Below are positions 28,100 to 36,607 of a stretch of DNA of 64,000 nt, one piece after another. The stretch spans positions 1 to 64,000 of IMG/VR virus record IMGVR_UViG_3300035698_012128; one strand, written 5' to 3'. A model generated the notes under the pieces. The model worked only from the letters and a program-made list of their open reading frames with translations, had not been told where the DNA came from and searched no databases. The first letter of the stretch is position 1; every line of letters starts with the position of its first letter. The position numbers and the translations under genes are program-made. This stretch comes from a virus.

Positions 28100-29827
28100 A
28101 TGAGTAAAATTGAAGTATCTACCGTAGGGTGGAAACCGGGTAAAGAATACCCTGAATGGATGGATGATATAGCTTTAAGTATGGTATCTAAAGGGTATTT
28201 ATTACCCCACGAAGATGTATTTAAAGCATTTAAAAGAGTGAGTAAAGCATCAGCTAAACGCTTAAAGAAAAGAGAATTAGCCCATTACTTTGAATTGGCT
28301 ATGGTTAAAAATTGGTTATGTAGTGCATCTCCAGTTTTATCTAATATGGGAACTGAAAGGGGAATGCCTATATCATGTTTTGGTATAGATGTCGAAGATA
28401 GCATTGACGGTATTGGGGGTGCCAATTCTGAATTGATGAAATTAACATCACAAGGTGGTGGTGTAGGTATGGGTATATCCCGAATAAGAGGTAGGGGTAA
28501 AGAGATTAGAGATAATGGAGTTTCTGAAGGTGTGGTTCCGTGGGTGAAAATATATGACTCAACAATATTAGCCACCAATCAAGGTTCTGTTAGGAGAGGA
28601 GCTGCTTCTGTTAACCTAGATATTAATCACCCAGACATTGAAGAATTTTTAAATATTAGACGTCCTAAAGGAGATGTAAACCGTCAATGTCTTAATTTAC
28701 ATCAGTGTGTTGTTATAAATGATGAATTTATGGATAACCTAAGAGAGGGAGATGCTAAAGCAAAAAAAGTATGGGGAACAGTATTAAAAACAAGACTTGA
28801 AACCGGTGAACCTTATATAATGTTCGAGGATAATGTAAATAAACAAAGTCCAGAAGCCTATAAGAAGAATAACTTAAATGTTTCGATGACAAATATATGT
28901 TCTGAAATATCATTATATACAGATCCGCTACATTCATTTATATGCTGTTTATCTTCATTAAACCTAGCAAGATGGGACGAATGGAAAGAATACAAATTTG
29001 ATAATGGAATGACATTACCCGAACTAGCTAGTTGGTTTCTGGAAGGTGTATTGCAGGAATTTATTGATAGAGCAAAAAACATAAAATATATGGATAATAC
29101 AGTCCGTTCAGCTATCAAAGGTAGAGCAATTGGGATTGGTGTTTTGGGATGGCATTCATTATTACAATCAAGAAACATCCCCTTTACAGGTATCCAATCA
29201 ACTGCTTTGACTAGAGTAATATTTAAATTTATCGAAGAAGAAGCTACTAAATCATCTAAAAATCAAGCATTAGAATATGGAGAGCCTGAGTGGTGTAAGG
29301 GCACTGGATTAAGACACACTCATAATATGGCAGTAGCCCCTACAGTATCAAATGCTCATATATCTGGTGGTGTGTCACCATCAATAGAACCTATACCTGC
29401 TAATGTTTATACATTAAAGACAGCTAAAGGGACGTTTATTAAGAGAAATAGAATACTTGAAAAATTATTAGACGATAAAGGATATAATGTACCTTCTGTT
29501 TGGGAACAAATATTAAAAGATAAAGGTTCAGTACTAAATTTAGCTGATTATATTTTAAGTGATGAAGAGAAAAGTATATTTTTAACTTTCAAAGAGATAA
29601 ATCAATTAGAAATAGTCAGACAAAATGGGGTTAGACAAGAATTTGTGGACCAAGCCATATCTTTAAATTTATCATTTGACCCCGATGTATCTCCTCGAGA
29701 AATAAGTGAGATTCATAAAGAAGCGCATAGATTAGGTATAAAAACTTTATATTATCTTAGGACTGAAAGTGTTTTACGTGGGGATACATTACAAAGGATT
29801 TCTGAATGTGTCTCCTGTGAAGGATAG
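28100..29827 (+). CDS. nrdA: Ribonucleotide reductase class I, large subunit
   Basis: 575 aa. Catalytic features: GMPISCFG (redox Cys), SMTNICSEISLY (thiyl Cys and Glu), FICCLSSLNLARW (second redox Cys), GLRHTHNMAVAPT, and a C-terminal SECVSCEG with CxxC for thioredoxin. No ATP-cone at the N-terminus, so allosteric activity control is probably lost, as in other short phage NrdA proteins. Works with NrdB and the adjacent thioredoxin. Confidence 0.93.
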   Translation: MSKIEVSTVGWKPGKEYPEWMDDIALSMVSKGYLLPHEDVFKAFKRVSKASAKRLKKRELAHYFELAMVKNWLCSASPVLSNMGTERGMPISCFGIDVEDSIDGIGGANSELMKLTSQGGGVGMGISRIRGRGKEIRDNGVSEGVVPWVKIYDSTILATNQGSVRRGAASVNLDINHPDIEEFLNIRRPKGDVNRQCLNLHQCVVINDEFMDNLREGDAKAKKVWGTVLKTRLETGEPYIMFEDNVNKQSPEAYKKNNLNVSMTNICSEISLYTDPLHSFICCLSSLNLARWDEWKEYKFDNGMTLPELASWFLEGVLQEFIDRAKNIKYMDNTVRSAIKGRAIGIGVLGWHSLLQSRNIPFTGIQSTALTRVIFKFIEEEATKSSKNQALEYGEPEWCKGTGLRHTHNMAVAPTVSNAHISGGVSPSIEPIPANVYTLKTAKGTFIKRNRILEKLLDDKGYNVPSVWEQILKDKGSVLNLADYILSDEEKSIFLTFKEINQLEIVRQNGVRQEFVDQAISLNLSFDPDVSPREISEIHKEAHRLGIKTLYYLRTESVLRGDTLQRISECVSCEG

Positions 29828-29867
29828 TGGTGCCCTACTCGCTTATCATTTAATTTTATAACAAAAG

Positions 29868-29903
29868 AAGAACCTTTTCAAAACATTTGGAAAGGTTCTT
29901 TGA
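29868..29903 (+). terminator. Hairpin terminator after nrdA
   Basis: AAGAACCTTTTC pairs with GAAAGGTTCTT around an ~8-base loop; the following T-run is short (TTCTTTGAATT). A late-type promoter follows, so this is an operon boundary. Confidence 0.65.
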
Positions 29904-29920
29904 ATTATAAAAATTCTTTA

Positions 29921-29938
29921 TTATATTTATATATATAA
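29921..29938 (+). promoter_or_regulatory. Late-type promoter box (TTATATTTATATATATAAAA)
   Basis: TATATTTATA core with an A/C-rich leader to the ATG at 29959. Confidence 0.5.
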
Positions 29939-29958
29939 AAAAACAAAAAAACAATTAA

Positions 29959-30765
29959 ATGATTAAACCATATTTTCTTAACATAACAAAAATCCATCTA
30001 GATGGTAATTATTCACCTGTACATTCAATAAATATGGACAATGTCAGACGAAATATTGAACAAAATAAAGAGTATATTTCCCAATATGTAAATCTTCCAT
30101 TAGGAGATAGATTAGATTATTTGTTATCAATGTATGTTGATGAAGTCCAACAAACAGATGATGTTAGTCGTTATCGCAAGATAAATTTTAAAGAGTGGGT
30201 AAATGACATAAATAATTTCATATCAGTCCAATCAGATACCAAAGATAGGTTCCAAAAATTAGCAGGAATTATCCCAGAAATTAAATTACAAGAACCTGCA
30301 GATTTAGATAGTTTGTTTGATAAAGGGGTGTTTGATGATATAATGGATCCAATTAATAAAGGATTACATACTAATATAAGAAGTGAGTTTAAAAAACATA
30401 AAAATGAGGTTGTTAATGGTGTGATGGAAGGTATAGATGAAGAAGAATTGGATGAAGAAGATGAGGATTTTGATGAGGATAAAGATTTTCTAACATCTAC
30501 TTTGACTATAATGATCTTTGGTAAATTATATATGCCTGCATTTTATGATTCTTTGGTAAGTAGTGGGTTTATATTAAAGGAGGATGAAGGTGGTGAGGTA
30601 GAATGGGAAGTACCAAATGATTGGATGAAAGAAGATGGATTATTATCTTCAAAAATGTTAACATCATATGGTATTATATGGGGGTATTGGTTCTCAGATT
30701 TAGATACTGATGAGAGAGAAAGTTTGGGTGATGTATTAGATGATGAAATACAAAATAGAAAATAA
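29959..30765 (+). CDS. Tagged putative internal virion protein with long pro-region
   Basis: 268 aa. A ~95-residue N-terminal region precedes DRFQKLAGIIPEIKLQEP (97-113), combining the RxQxLAGI motif of the proteins at 24650 and 41553 with the EIKLxxP motif of the 25-26 kb genes. The I-P-E|I site would release a ~160-residue acidic protein (EEELDEEDEDFDEDKD). Under its own late-type promoter. Function unknown. Confidence 0.6.
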   Translation: MIKPYFLNITKIHLDGNYSPVHSINMDNVRRNIEQNKEYISQYVNLPLGDRLDYLLSMYVDEVQQTDDVSRYRKINFKEWVNDINNFISVQSDTKDRFQKLAGIIPEIKLQEPADLDSLFDKGVFDDIMDPINKGLHTNIRSEFKKHKNEVVNGVMEGIDEEELDEEDEDFDEDKDFLTSTLTIMIFGKLYMPAFYDSLVSSGFILKEDEGGEVEWEVPNDWMKEDGLLSSKMLTSYGIIWGYWFSDLDTDERESLGDVLDDEIQNRK

Positions 30766-30772
30766 ATTAAAC

Positions 30773-30846
30773 ACGTGCGAATGTTCCTTGGCTTGGCGAA
30801 TTGGTCTCCAAAACCGATTGGGTTGGTTCGAAACCAACCGCACGTG
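30773..30846 (+). tRNA. tRNA-Trp(CCA)
   Basis: Acceptor ACGTGCG/CGCACGT is perfect, the anticodon arm is TTGGT-CTCCAAA-ACCGA (anticodon CCA), and the T arm is GTTGG-TTCGAAA-CCAAC. The D stem (TGTT/GGCG) is weak. It lies ~8 kb away from the main tRNA array and supplies the amino acid missing from it. Confidence 0.75.
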
Positions 30847-30872
30847 CTGGTAACAGTAAATAATTATAATTT

Positions 30873-31130
30873 ATGAAAAACAAAAAATCAAAACACCTTA
30901 AAGAAGGTCGTACAAAAGGTAATAAAAAACCCAATGCAGAAACAAGTAGACAGGTATTACCCCCACCACCACCAAAACCTCCATTAAGTAGAATTACAAG
31001 AGAAGGAGTAATTAATACTTGTGGGATCTGTCATTCATCTGTTATAAAAGATGGGTTTATGGGTATGATTGGAAGTTACGTATGTATTAATATAGAATGT
31101 AAAAATAGTAAAACATGGATGGTGAGATAA
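30873..31130 (+). CDS. Small protein with Pro-rich linker and zinc ribbon
   Basis: 85 aa. Basic N-terminus, a PPPPPKPP linker (~52-59), and a C-terminal CGICHSS...YVCINIEC four-Cys ribbon. Function unknown. Overlaps the next short ORF by 16 bases. Confidence 0.55.
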   Translation: MKNKKSKHLKEGRTKGNKKPNAETSRQVLPPPPPKPPLSRITREGVINTCGICHSSVIKDGFMGMIGSYVCINIECKNSKTWMVR

Positions 31131-31264
31131 ATGAATTAAAAAACAAAACGTTAGAGTTGAAAAACAAAGATAAACCTACTATTAACGAAGTAGAGAATAT
31201 ATTAACTATAGTAGAAAAATTGATCGAAAAATTAAAAGTTACATTAAATGATAATAAGTTTTAG
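31115..31264 (+). CDS. Short coiled-coil ORF (49 aa)
   Basis: Encodes a Lys/Glu-rich amphipathic helix (NELKNKTLELKNKDK, VENILTIVEKLIEKLK). It overlaps both the zinc-ribbon gene (16 bases) and the dNMP kinase start (17 bases), as expected for a coupled operon. No function recognised. Confidence 0.45.
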   Translation: MDGEINELKNKTLELKNKDKPTINEVENILTIVEKLIEKLKVTLNDNKF

Positions 31265-32108
31265 TGGTAAAATTGGAAGTGGTAAAGATGAATGTGGTAG
31301 AATAGTTCAATTATTAACAGCAGATCCATATGATGACCCTGAGTTTTGGAAGGATGTTCTTGACCATCCCCTGTTAATGCTAGATGAGTGGAATGGGAAT
31401 TTTGATTTTGGTCCATTTAAAAACAAAAAATTCGGAGGAAAATTAAAAGATTGTGTATGTTTATTATTAGGTTGCACAAGACATGATTTGGAAGATATAG
31501 AATTTAAAAACAAAGAATTAGGAGAAGGATGGTGGAAATATAAATTGCATGATGGAAGTGTATACAGATTTGTAACTAAAAATCAGTATATGGAATCAAA
31601 AAATGAAAATAAATTTATAATTAAACTTACTCCTAGACTTTTCATGCAATTATTAGGTACTGAAGCAGGGAGAGATATAATCCATCCTGATATATGGGTT
31701 AATACTCTAATGGCTGAGTATAATAAAAATACATATATACGTTACAGAGAAGATAATACTACTTTACAAAAACTTGATCCACCTAATTGGGTAATTACAG
31801 ACTTAAGATTTATAAATGAGTTTGATAGAGTAGAAAAAGAAGGTATTACTATTAGAATTAATAGACATATATCCCTACGGTATCCTGAACAATGGAATTT
31901 ATATAAAAATAAAGATGATTTTGATGAAAAAGATTTCCTTAGTATATTAAAGGATAAAGATTTCGAATTATATGAGGTAATAACACATAGGGGAGAATGT
32001 GAATTAGATGATTGTTTTGCCTTCGATTATATAATCCAAAATGATGTAACCAAATTACAATTATTTAATGTTATTAAACAAATATTAGAAAAAGAAAAAA
32101 TAATATGA
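31248..32108 (+). CDS. Deoxynucleoside monophosphate kinase (T4 gp1-like)
   Basis: 286 aa. P-loop FSGKIGSGKDECGR at the N-terminus, RLFMQLLGTEAGRDIIHPDIWVN in the lid/core and NWVITDLRFINEFDRVE, the signatures of phage dNMP kinases. It phosphorylates dNMPs toward dNTPs. Longer than T4 gp1 (241 aa). Overlaps the DpdA gene by 4 bases (ATGA-type), which ties nucleotide supply to base modification. Confidence 0.88.
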   Translation: MIISFSGKIGSGKDECGRIVQLLTADPYDDPEFWKDVLDHPLLMLDEWNGNFDFGPFKNKKFGGKLKDCVCLLLGCTRHDLEDIEFKNKELGEGWWKYKLHDGSVYRFVTKNQYMESKNENKFIIKLTPRLFMQLLGTEAGRDIIHPDIWVNTLMAEYNKNTYIRYREDNTTLQKLDPPNWVITDLRFINEFDRVEKEGITIRINRHISLRYPEQWNLYKNKDDFDEKDFLSILKDKDFELYEVITHRGECELDDCFAFDYIIQNDVTKLQLFNVIKQILEKEKII

Positions 32109-32902
32109 AAATATCACATGAAGTACCTTTATATCTACTAGAAGGTAGTAGGAATTTTAACGATTACCATTATTGTTTGCCCCATTTTGTAAGTAATAGT
32201 ATTTACAAAGAATTTTATGTAGCTGCTTCGAATAATGAAGAATTTACCATATTGGATAATGGTTTGTTTGAGGGCACTGTAGTTAATGATGCTGAATTAA
32301 TTAAACTCATAAGTGATATTAAACCTGATATTTTTATAATACCTGATGAATGGAATGAACATCTTATATCTTCGGCTAATGCCAAAAGATGGGTAAATAA
32401 TCATAAAAATAGAATACCCGATAAAACTAAACTAATGGGGGTACTACAAGGTAAAACCTATGCAGAACTTTTGTTGTGTTATGATTTATATGTTATGTTA
32501 GGGATTACACATATAGCAATCAATCATTCTTCGGAAGGATTTTTGGATCTGAGTAATAAAACCCCAAATATAGCTTACAATAAGATGGTAGGAAGGAATA
32601 GATTTATGACCCTACTAGAACAAGATGATAATTTTAATCCAGATTTTTATTATCATCTATTGGGGATTAATTTAAGTCAGGAAGGTCAGTTGTTAAGTAA
32701 ATATAAATGGGTTAATTCAATAGACACATCAAATCCTATAATATATGCTATAACTAAAGGTAAGTATCCACACCATTTAGGTGGGGTTATAGCAAAACCT
32801 TCAACTAAGTTAGAAGCATTTTTCTACGATCACAGACATGATATTATCCATGATAATATAATATATAACGTAAATCAATTTAAAAAATCAATTAATGGGT
32901 AA
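32105..32902 (+). CDS. dpdA: DpdA-like DNA guanine transglycosylase (TGT family)
   Basis: 265 aa. TGT-like TIM barrel features: FTILDNGLFEG, DIFIIPDEWN, LMGVLQGKTYAELLLCY and GITHIAINHSSEGF. It lacks the C-terminal zinc site of tRNA-TGT, as do phage DpdA proteins. It would exchange guanine in DNA for preQ0 or a derivative. Clustered with queD, queC and queE, which supports DNA rather than tRNA as target. Overlaps queD by 8 bases. Confidence 0.8.
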   Translation: MKISHEVPLYLLEGSRNFNDYHYCLPHFVSNSIYKEFYVAASNNEEFTILDNGLFEGTVVNDAELIKLISDIKPDIFIIPDEWNEHLISSANAKRWVNNHKNRIPDKTKLMGVLQGKTYAELLLCYDLYVMLGITHIAINHSSEGFLDLSNKTPNIAYNKMVGRNRFMTLLEQDDNFNPDFYYHLLGINLSQEGQLLSKYKWVNSIDTSNPIIYAITKGKYPHHLGGVIAKPSTKLEAFFYDHRHDIIHDNIIYNVNQFKKSING

Positions 32903-33362
32903 ATTTACAGCAGAGAAAGTGTTTGATGGGTACACTACATGTTTTAGACAGTGGAAAGCCGTAAATACTCATTGCAGTTTCTTACATGGTTATGGTGTAT
33001 CATTTAAAGTATGGTATGAAGGTGAATTAGACTCTAATAATTGGGTATTTGATTTTGGTAGGGCTAAAAGAAGTGAGATAAAAATACAAGGTAAAAATCC
33101 CAAAGAATGGTTAGATTGGTTGTTAGATCATACTACTATAATAGCTAAAGACGATCCCGAACTAGGGGTATTTTACGGATTAAACCATAAGAAAATTATA
33201 CAACTAAGAGTAGTAGAAAATGTAGGTGCTGAGCGTTTTGCCGAATTTCTATATCATAAACTTAATGATTGGGTTGTAGAAGATTCTAATGGGCGTGTAA
33301 AAATAACGAAAATAGAATTTAGAGAAAATAACAAAAACAGTGCAACATATTATGGTATATAA
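32895..33362 (+). CDS. queD: QueD-like 6-carboxytetrahydropterin synthase
   Basis: 155 aa. Zinc and active-site pattern: C..W.....HCSFLHGYGVSFKVWYEG, then WVFDFGRAK and FLYHKLNDWV. It converts dihydroneopterin triphosphate (from FolE) to CPH4, the second step to preQ0. Overlaps dpdA upstream and a short ORF downstream. Confidence 0.9.
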   Translation: MGKFTAEKVFDGYTTCFRQWKAVNTHCSFLHGYGVSFKVWYEGELDSNNWVFDFGRAKRSEIKIQGKNPKEWLDWLLDHTTIIAKDDPELGVFYGLNHKKIIQLRVVENVGAERFAEFLYHKLNDWVVEDSNGRVKITKIEFRENNKNSATYYGI

Positions 33363-33498
33363 CAAAGAAGTAAACCCTCATTTCCAAGACGAATTAAAAA
33401 AAGTATTAGATAAAATATATGATAATAGTTCTAATGTTAGTTATAAAACCTTAGGTTATCTAAAAAATATAAGTAATAAAAGAACGATTATGAAATAA
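33352..33498 (+). CDS. Short ORF (48 aa) after queD
   Basis: Starts 11 bases inside queD. Encodes MVYNKEVNPHFQDELKK followed by a basic tail. Spacing and coupling support translation, but no function is recognised. Confidence 0.4.
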   Translation: MVYNKEVNPHFQDELKKVLDKIYDNSSNVSYKTLGYLKNISNKRTIMK

Positions 33499-33501
33499 AT
33501 T

Positions 33502-33720
33502 ATGGGACAAATTAAACAAGTATTAGATTTTTTAGATAGAAATATTTTGGTGGGGGATCAGGTAGTATATACTACTTCCTCATCAGGGTGTTTACAATTA
33601 GGTAAAATTCTAGACACAAGACCAAATAAAGATGGTTTTGAGTATGGGGAAGTTAAAGTTATTGGCATACATAACACTAAGGCTGGTTGGACTTACTCTG
33701 ATAGATGTTATAGATTATGA
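33502..33720 (+). CDS. Hypothetical small protein
   Basis: 72 aa, beta-rich with a KOW/SH3-like flavour (ILVGDQVVYTTSSSGCLQLGKI, EYGEVKVIGI). No defined family. Overlaps the next gene by four bases (ATGA). Confidence 0.55.
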   Translation: MGQIKQVLDFLDRNILVGDQVVYTTSSSGCLQLGKILDTRPNKDGFEYGEVKVIGIHNTKAGWTYSDRCYRL

Positions 33721-34142
33721 ATGAAAAAACAAAAACGATGATAATATCCGGATTTCCAGGAATAGGTAAATCTTACCTATTTCATAACTCCTCATTAAAT
33801 ATATTAGATAGTGATAGTAGTAATTTTGATAAAAAATATTTCCCTGGTAATTACATAAAACACATAAAACACAATATTATGCTTTATGATGTGATATTGG
33901 TGAGTAGTCACGGTATTGTACGGGAAGCTCTTGTTGGGGAGAAAATTGAATTTCTTTTGGTTTACCCCAATATCGACATGAAGGAGGAATTTATAGAAAG
34001 ATACAAACTCAGAGGAAATAATGAGGGTTTTATTAATCTGTTGGATGTTAATTGGAATGATTGGATTACACAAATGCAAAAACAAGATAGTTGTAAAAAA
34101 ATTGAGTTAAGCACCGGACAGTATTTAAGTGACGTAATATAA
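33717..34142 (+). CDS. P-loop kinase-like protein
   Basis: 141 aa. Walker A SGFPGIGKSYLF (~11-22), LDSDSS acceptor-side motif, DVILVSSHGIVREAL Walker-B-like strand, and a YKLRGNNEGF lid. Resembles small phage nucleotide/nucleoside kinases. Its place between queD and queC suggests a role in nucleotide or deazapurine metabolism; substrate unknown. Confidence 0.6.
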   Translation: MNEKTKTMIISGFPGIGKSYLFHNSSLNILDSDSSNFDKKYFPGNYIKHIKHNIMLYDVILVSSHGIVREALVGEKIEFLLVYPNIDMKEEFIERYKLRGNNEGFINLLDVNWNDWITQMQKQDSCKKIELSTGQYLSDVI

Positions 34143-34194
34143 GGATTAGCCTATATCCTAAACATACCTGGCAAAAACAATTATAGTAAAAACA

Positions 34195-35058
34195 ATGAAA
34201 AAAGAAAATGTTGTAGTCTCACTTTCTGGTGGGATGGATTCGAGTACCTTATTATTAAAAACTCTGGTAGAGTATAACAATGTAACCGCAATTAGTTTTG
34301 ATTATGGGCAAAAACATAGGATAGAATTAAACAGAGCACAAAAATTAGTAGATTATATTAATTATACCAAGATTAAAAAAGATGCCGAGGAACGTAATGT
34401 TTTATCCTATGTTCCTATTAAGTATCAAGTTATTAAATTAGATGGGTTATCAAACCTACTAGAATCAAATTTAGTAGAAGGTGGAGCAGATGTTCCTGAA
34501 GGTCATTATGAAAATGATAACATGAAAGAAACTGTTGTTCCTAACAGAAATAAAATGTTTTCATCAATAATCCAAGCTATTGCTCTATCATTAACAAATA
34601 AAACAGGTCATGGTTGTGATATAGCATTAGGAATACATGCAGGTGATCATGCCGTCTACCCAGATTGTAGACAAGAATTTAGAGACGCAGATGATCATGC
34701 TTTTAGAATGGGTAATTGGGATGCGGACGAAGTTAATTATTATACCCCATACCTTAACGGTAATAAATTAAGTATATTGAGAGACGGTCTTGAATTATGT
34801 AAGACGTTAGGATTAGATTTTGATGAGGTTTACCGTAGGACTAATACATCTTATAAACCATACCCTAGTGGTAATAGTGATTATAAATCCGCTTCTAGTG
34901 TTGAACGTATTGAAGCTTTTATAGCTTTAGGTCGACCTGATCCGGTACAGTATGAGGATGAAACAGGACCTGTGTCCTATGAAGTTGCAAGATTATCAGT
35001 AGAAAAGGTATTAATTGAAAAGTGTGAGGATGAAATTTCCTCATTATATTTGTACTAA
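34195..35058 (+). CDS. queC: QueC-like preQ0 synthase lacking the zinc cysteines
   Basis: 287 aa. ATP-binding SLSGGMDSSTLL (9-20), AISFDYGQKHRIEL, VPNRNKMFSSI and DCRQEFRDADDHAF are QueC signatures. It makes preQ0 from 7-carboxy-7-deazaguanine. In cellular QueC the C-terminus carries four zinc Cys (…SCY…CGxCxxC…ER); here the aligned segment reads TNTSYKPYPSGNSDYKSASSVER, with Ser and Tyr instead. The core is otherwise intact. Overlaps the next gene by one base. Confidence 0.88.
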   Translation: MKKENVVVSLSGGMDSSTLLLKTLVEYNNVTAISFDYGQKHRIELNRAQKLVDYINYTKIKKDAEERNVLSYVPIKYQVIKLDGLSNLLESNLVEGGADVPEGHYENDNMKETVVPNRNKMFSSIIQAIALSLTNKTGHGCDIALGIHAGDHAVYPDCRQEFRDADDHAFRMGNWDADEVNYYTPYLNGNKLSILRDGLELCKTLGLDFDEVYRRTNTSYKPYPSGNSDYKSASSVERIEAFIALGRPDPVQYEDETGPVSYEVARLSVEKVLIEKCEDEISSLYLY

Positions 35059-35342
35059 TGAAATTAAAAAAACAAATAACCTCTATAGAACATCAAATAA
35101 GTAAAATTGAAGGGGAAGTAGAAAACTTTATAACAAAACACGTTTATGGTTTTACACAACCTGAAATGAAAACATTATTACAATACTTCCCCTCATGTGA
35201 TATTGCTCGATATAATGATGCTATGATAGGTAATACTGGAATGTTTATAGATGGTGAATTTATCACATACCGTGTAGATGTAATAACAGCCTTATATTGT
35301 GGTTTAGAAGACAGAAGTAGAAATTTTTTAGAATTTGATTAA
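35058..35342 (+). CDS. Hypothetical protein
   Basis: 94 aa: an N-terminal helical half (ITSIEHQISKIEGEVENFITKH) and a mixed C-terminal half. No family recognised. One-base overlaps with queC and the next gene show strict coupling. Confidence 0.55.
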   Translation: MKLKKQITSIEHQISKIEGEVENFITKHVYGFTQPEMKTLLQYFPSCDIARYNDAMIGNTGMFIDGEFITYRVDVITALYCGLEDRSRNFLEFD

Positions 35343-35536
35343 TGGCAAAACTAACAAAAGTAACAAGATTAGAAGTAATTAACCACCAAGATGGTATAGG
35401 AAGAGAGTACACCAAACATAATTGTGAGAGTGTAGAAATTAGCTTACAAGACGATGGTAGAACATTAAAAGTATTTATAAGTAAAAAACAAGATTTAAAT
35501 GGCAGAATTCTCAAAACAATATTTAGAAAAAAATGA
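35342..35536 (+). CDS. Hypothetical basic protein
   Basis: 64 aa, Lys/Arg-rich with beta-strand alternation (SVEISLQDDGRTLKVFISKK). Overlaps the next gene by 38 bases, more than its neighbours. Unknown function. Confidence 0.5.
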   Translation: MAKLTKVTRLEVINHQDGIGREYTKHNCESVEISLQDDGRTLKVFISKKQDLNGRILKTIFRKK

Positions 35537-35744
35537 TCAAGGTAATGTAAAACCCTCTATTGACATAGATCTTATAGGTGAAGGGTTGGTACATGATCAA
35601 TGGACCTCAGCCAAATGTGATGGGTATGGTTTCATTGGTATCGCAAAGTTAAATGGTAATTTATTATTAGCTATGCCTACCGGAGGGTATGAAGAAGGTG
35701 ATCCTCTAGTACAATGGTTTCCATATTCTGATATAGTAAAATAA
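35499..35744 (+). CDS. Hypothetical protein
   Basis: 81 aa with a Gly-rich beta section (GYGFIGIAKLNGNLLLAMPTGG). No family recognised. It ends one base into another possible short ORF. Confidence 0.55.
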   Translation: MAEFSKQYLEKNDQGNVKPSIDIDLIGEGLVHDQWTSAKCDGYGFIGIAKLNGNLLLAMPTGGYEEGDPLVQWFPYSDIVK

Positions 35745-35887
35745 TGAACGAAATAATACATAGTATGCACCATTTACTTGGTATGTGTGGGGAATCTCAC
35801 CTTAACATATTCACTTTTATATCTAGTGAATCTTCGAATTTCTTTCATATATTAAACCGAATAAAAAGTATAATAAATGGATTTTGA
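35744..35887 (+). CDS. Possible short ORF (47 aa)
   Basis: Coupled by a TAATG overlap and encodes MNEIIHSMHHLLGMCGESHL and a basic tail. A compact-type promoter lies inside its 3' half, so it may not be real. Confidence 0.3.
   Translation: MNEIIHSMHHLLGMCGESHLNIFTFISSESSNFFHILNRIKSIINGF
35838..35860 (+). promoter_or_regulatory. Compact-type promoter, probable original queE promoter
   Basis: GAATTTCTTTCATATATTAAACC fits TTTCTTTnnTATATTAA. It lies just ahead of the duplicated queE start at 35877, the position expected for the queE promoter before insertion of the homing gene. Confidence 0.5.
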
Positions 35888-35912
35888 TAAAGTAGTAATA
35901 AATCCAAAGTAG
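35877..35912 (+). pseudogene. Remnant copy of the queE 5' end
   Basis: Reads MDFDKVVINPK then TAG. The first 21 bases match the true queE start at 36607 at 19 positions, after which similarity stops. Best explained as the original queE start, left behind when the homing gene inserted together with a replacement 5' end. Confidence 0.6.
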
Positions 35913-35935
35913 CATTTATGGTTTATCTCTACTCT

Positions 35936-35951
35936 TGTATATTTATCATCA
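35936..35951 (+). promoter_or_regulatory. Late-type promoter box before the homing endonuclease
   Basis: CTTGTATATTTATCATC lies 10-20 bases before the ATG at 35960. Free-standing phage homing genes often carry their own late promoters. Confidence 0.4.
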
Positions 35952-35959
35952 AAAAATAA

Positions 35960-36607
35960 ATGAATAAAAATACAAAAATATATGCTGTAATTAATTGTTA
36001 TAATAATTATAATGATGTATATGTAGGTAAAACAATAAACAATACTAGAAAAAACGATCATAAGATAAAATATGGCTATAATATCGATTTCGTGGTGTTA
36101 GATGAAATTAGTGGAACAGATAGAAAAGATTGGAAACCATTAGAAACTTATTGGATACATCAATTCTATCAATGGGGTTTTAATGTTCAAAATAAGCAAA
36201 TGATTGGGGGTTGTGGAGTGGAATTTCATTCACAAGAATCCAAAAATAAAATAAAATATTCTAAATCACAAAAGCCCCACCCACTACTAAATTTAAAAAT
36301 TGATAAATATTATAAAGATATAATAAATATGTACACCATGGGGGTATGTCCCTCGAATATAGGGTTAAAATATAAATGTCATAGTGATGTTATTAAAAGG
36401 GTTTTGAAGAGTAAGGGTGTGGAGTTAAGAAGTGCATCTGATTCCCAAAAATTTAGAAGTGGGGAGAAGAGGAGAAAAGATTTATGGGGTAGTATGAATA
36501 ATATATTAGACTTACATAACAAAGGTGAAAGTTATACTTATATTGGGAAATTGTATAATACCAGTGATGTTCAAATAAAATTAATGATAAATAAAAATAG
36601 ATTATAA
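35960..36607 (+). CDS. GIY-YIG homing endonuclease
   Basis: 215 aa. The N-terminal nuclease domain has YAVINCYNNYNDVYVGKTINN (the GIY...YIG equivalent), an Arg in TRKNDHK, and the catalytic Glu in KPLETYWIHQF. The C-terminal part has NUMOD/helix-turn-helix-like DNA-binding repeats (YTMGVCPSNIGLKYKCHSDVIKRVL and LHNKGESYTYIGKLYN). It overlaps the queE ATG by one base (TAATG) and is flanked on the left by a queE-start remnant. Confidence 0.8.
   Translation: MNKNTKIYAVINCYNNYNDVYVGKTINNTRKNDHKIKYGYNIDFVVLDEISGTDRKDWKPLETYWIHQFYQWGFNVQNKQMIGGCGVEFHSQESKNKIKYSKSQKPHPLLNLKIDKYYKDIINMYTMGVCPSNIGLKYKCHSDVIKRVLKSKGVELRSASDSQKFRSGEKRRKDLWGSMNNILDLHNKGESYTYIGKLYNTSDVQIKLMINKNRL

Noticed and set aside
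28100-29827. Truncated or broken nrdA
   Set aside because: At 575 aa it is short, but all catalytic Cys and the C-terminal CxxC are present; it simply lacks the ATP-cone.
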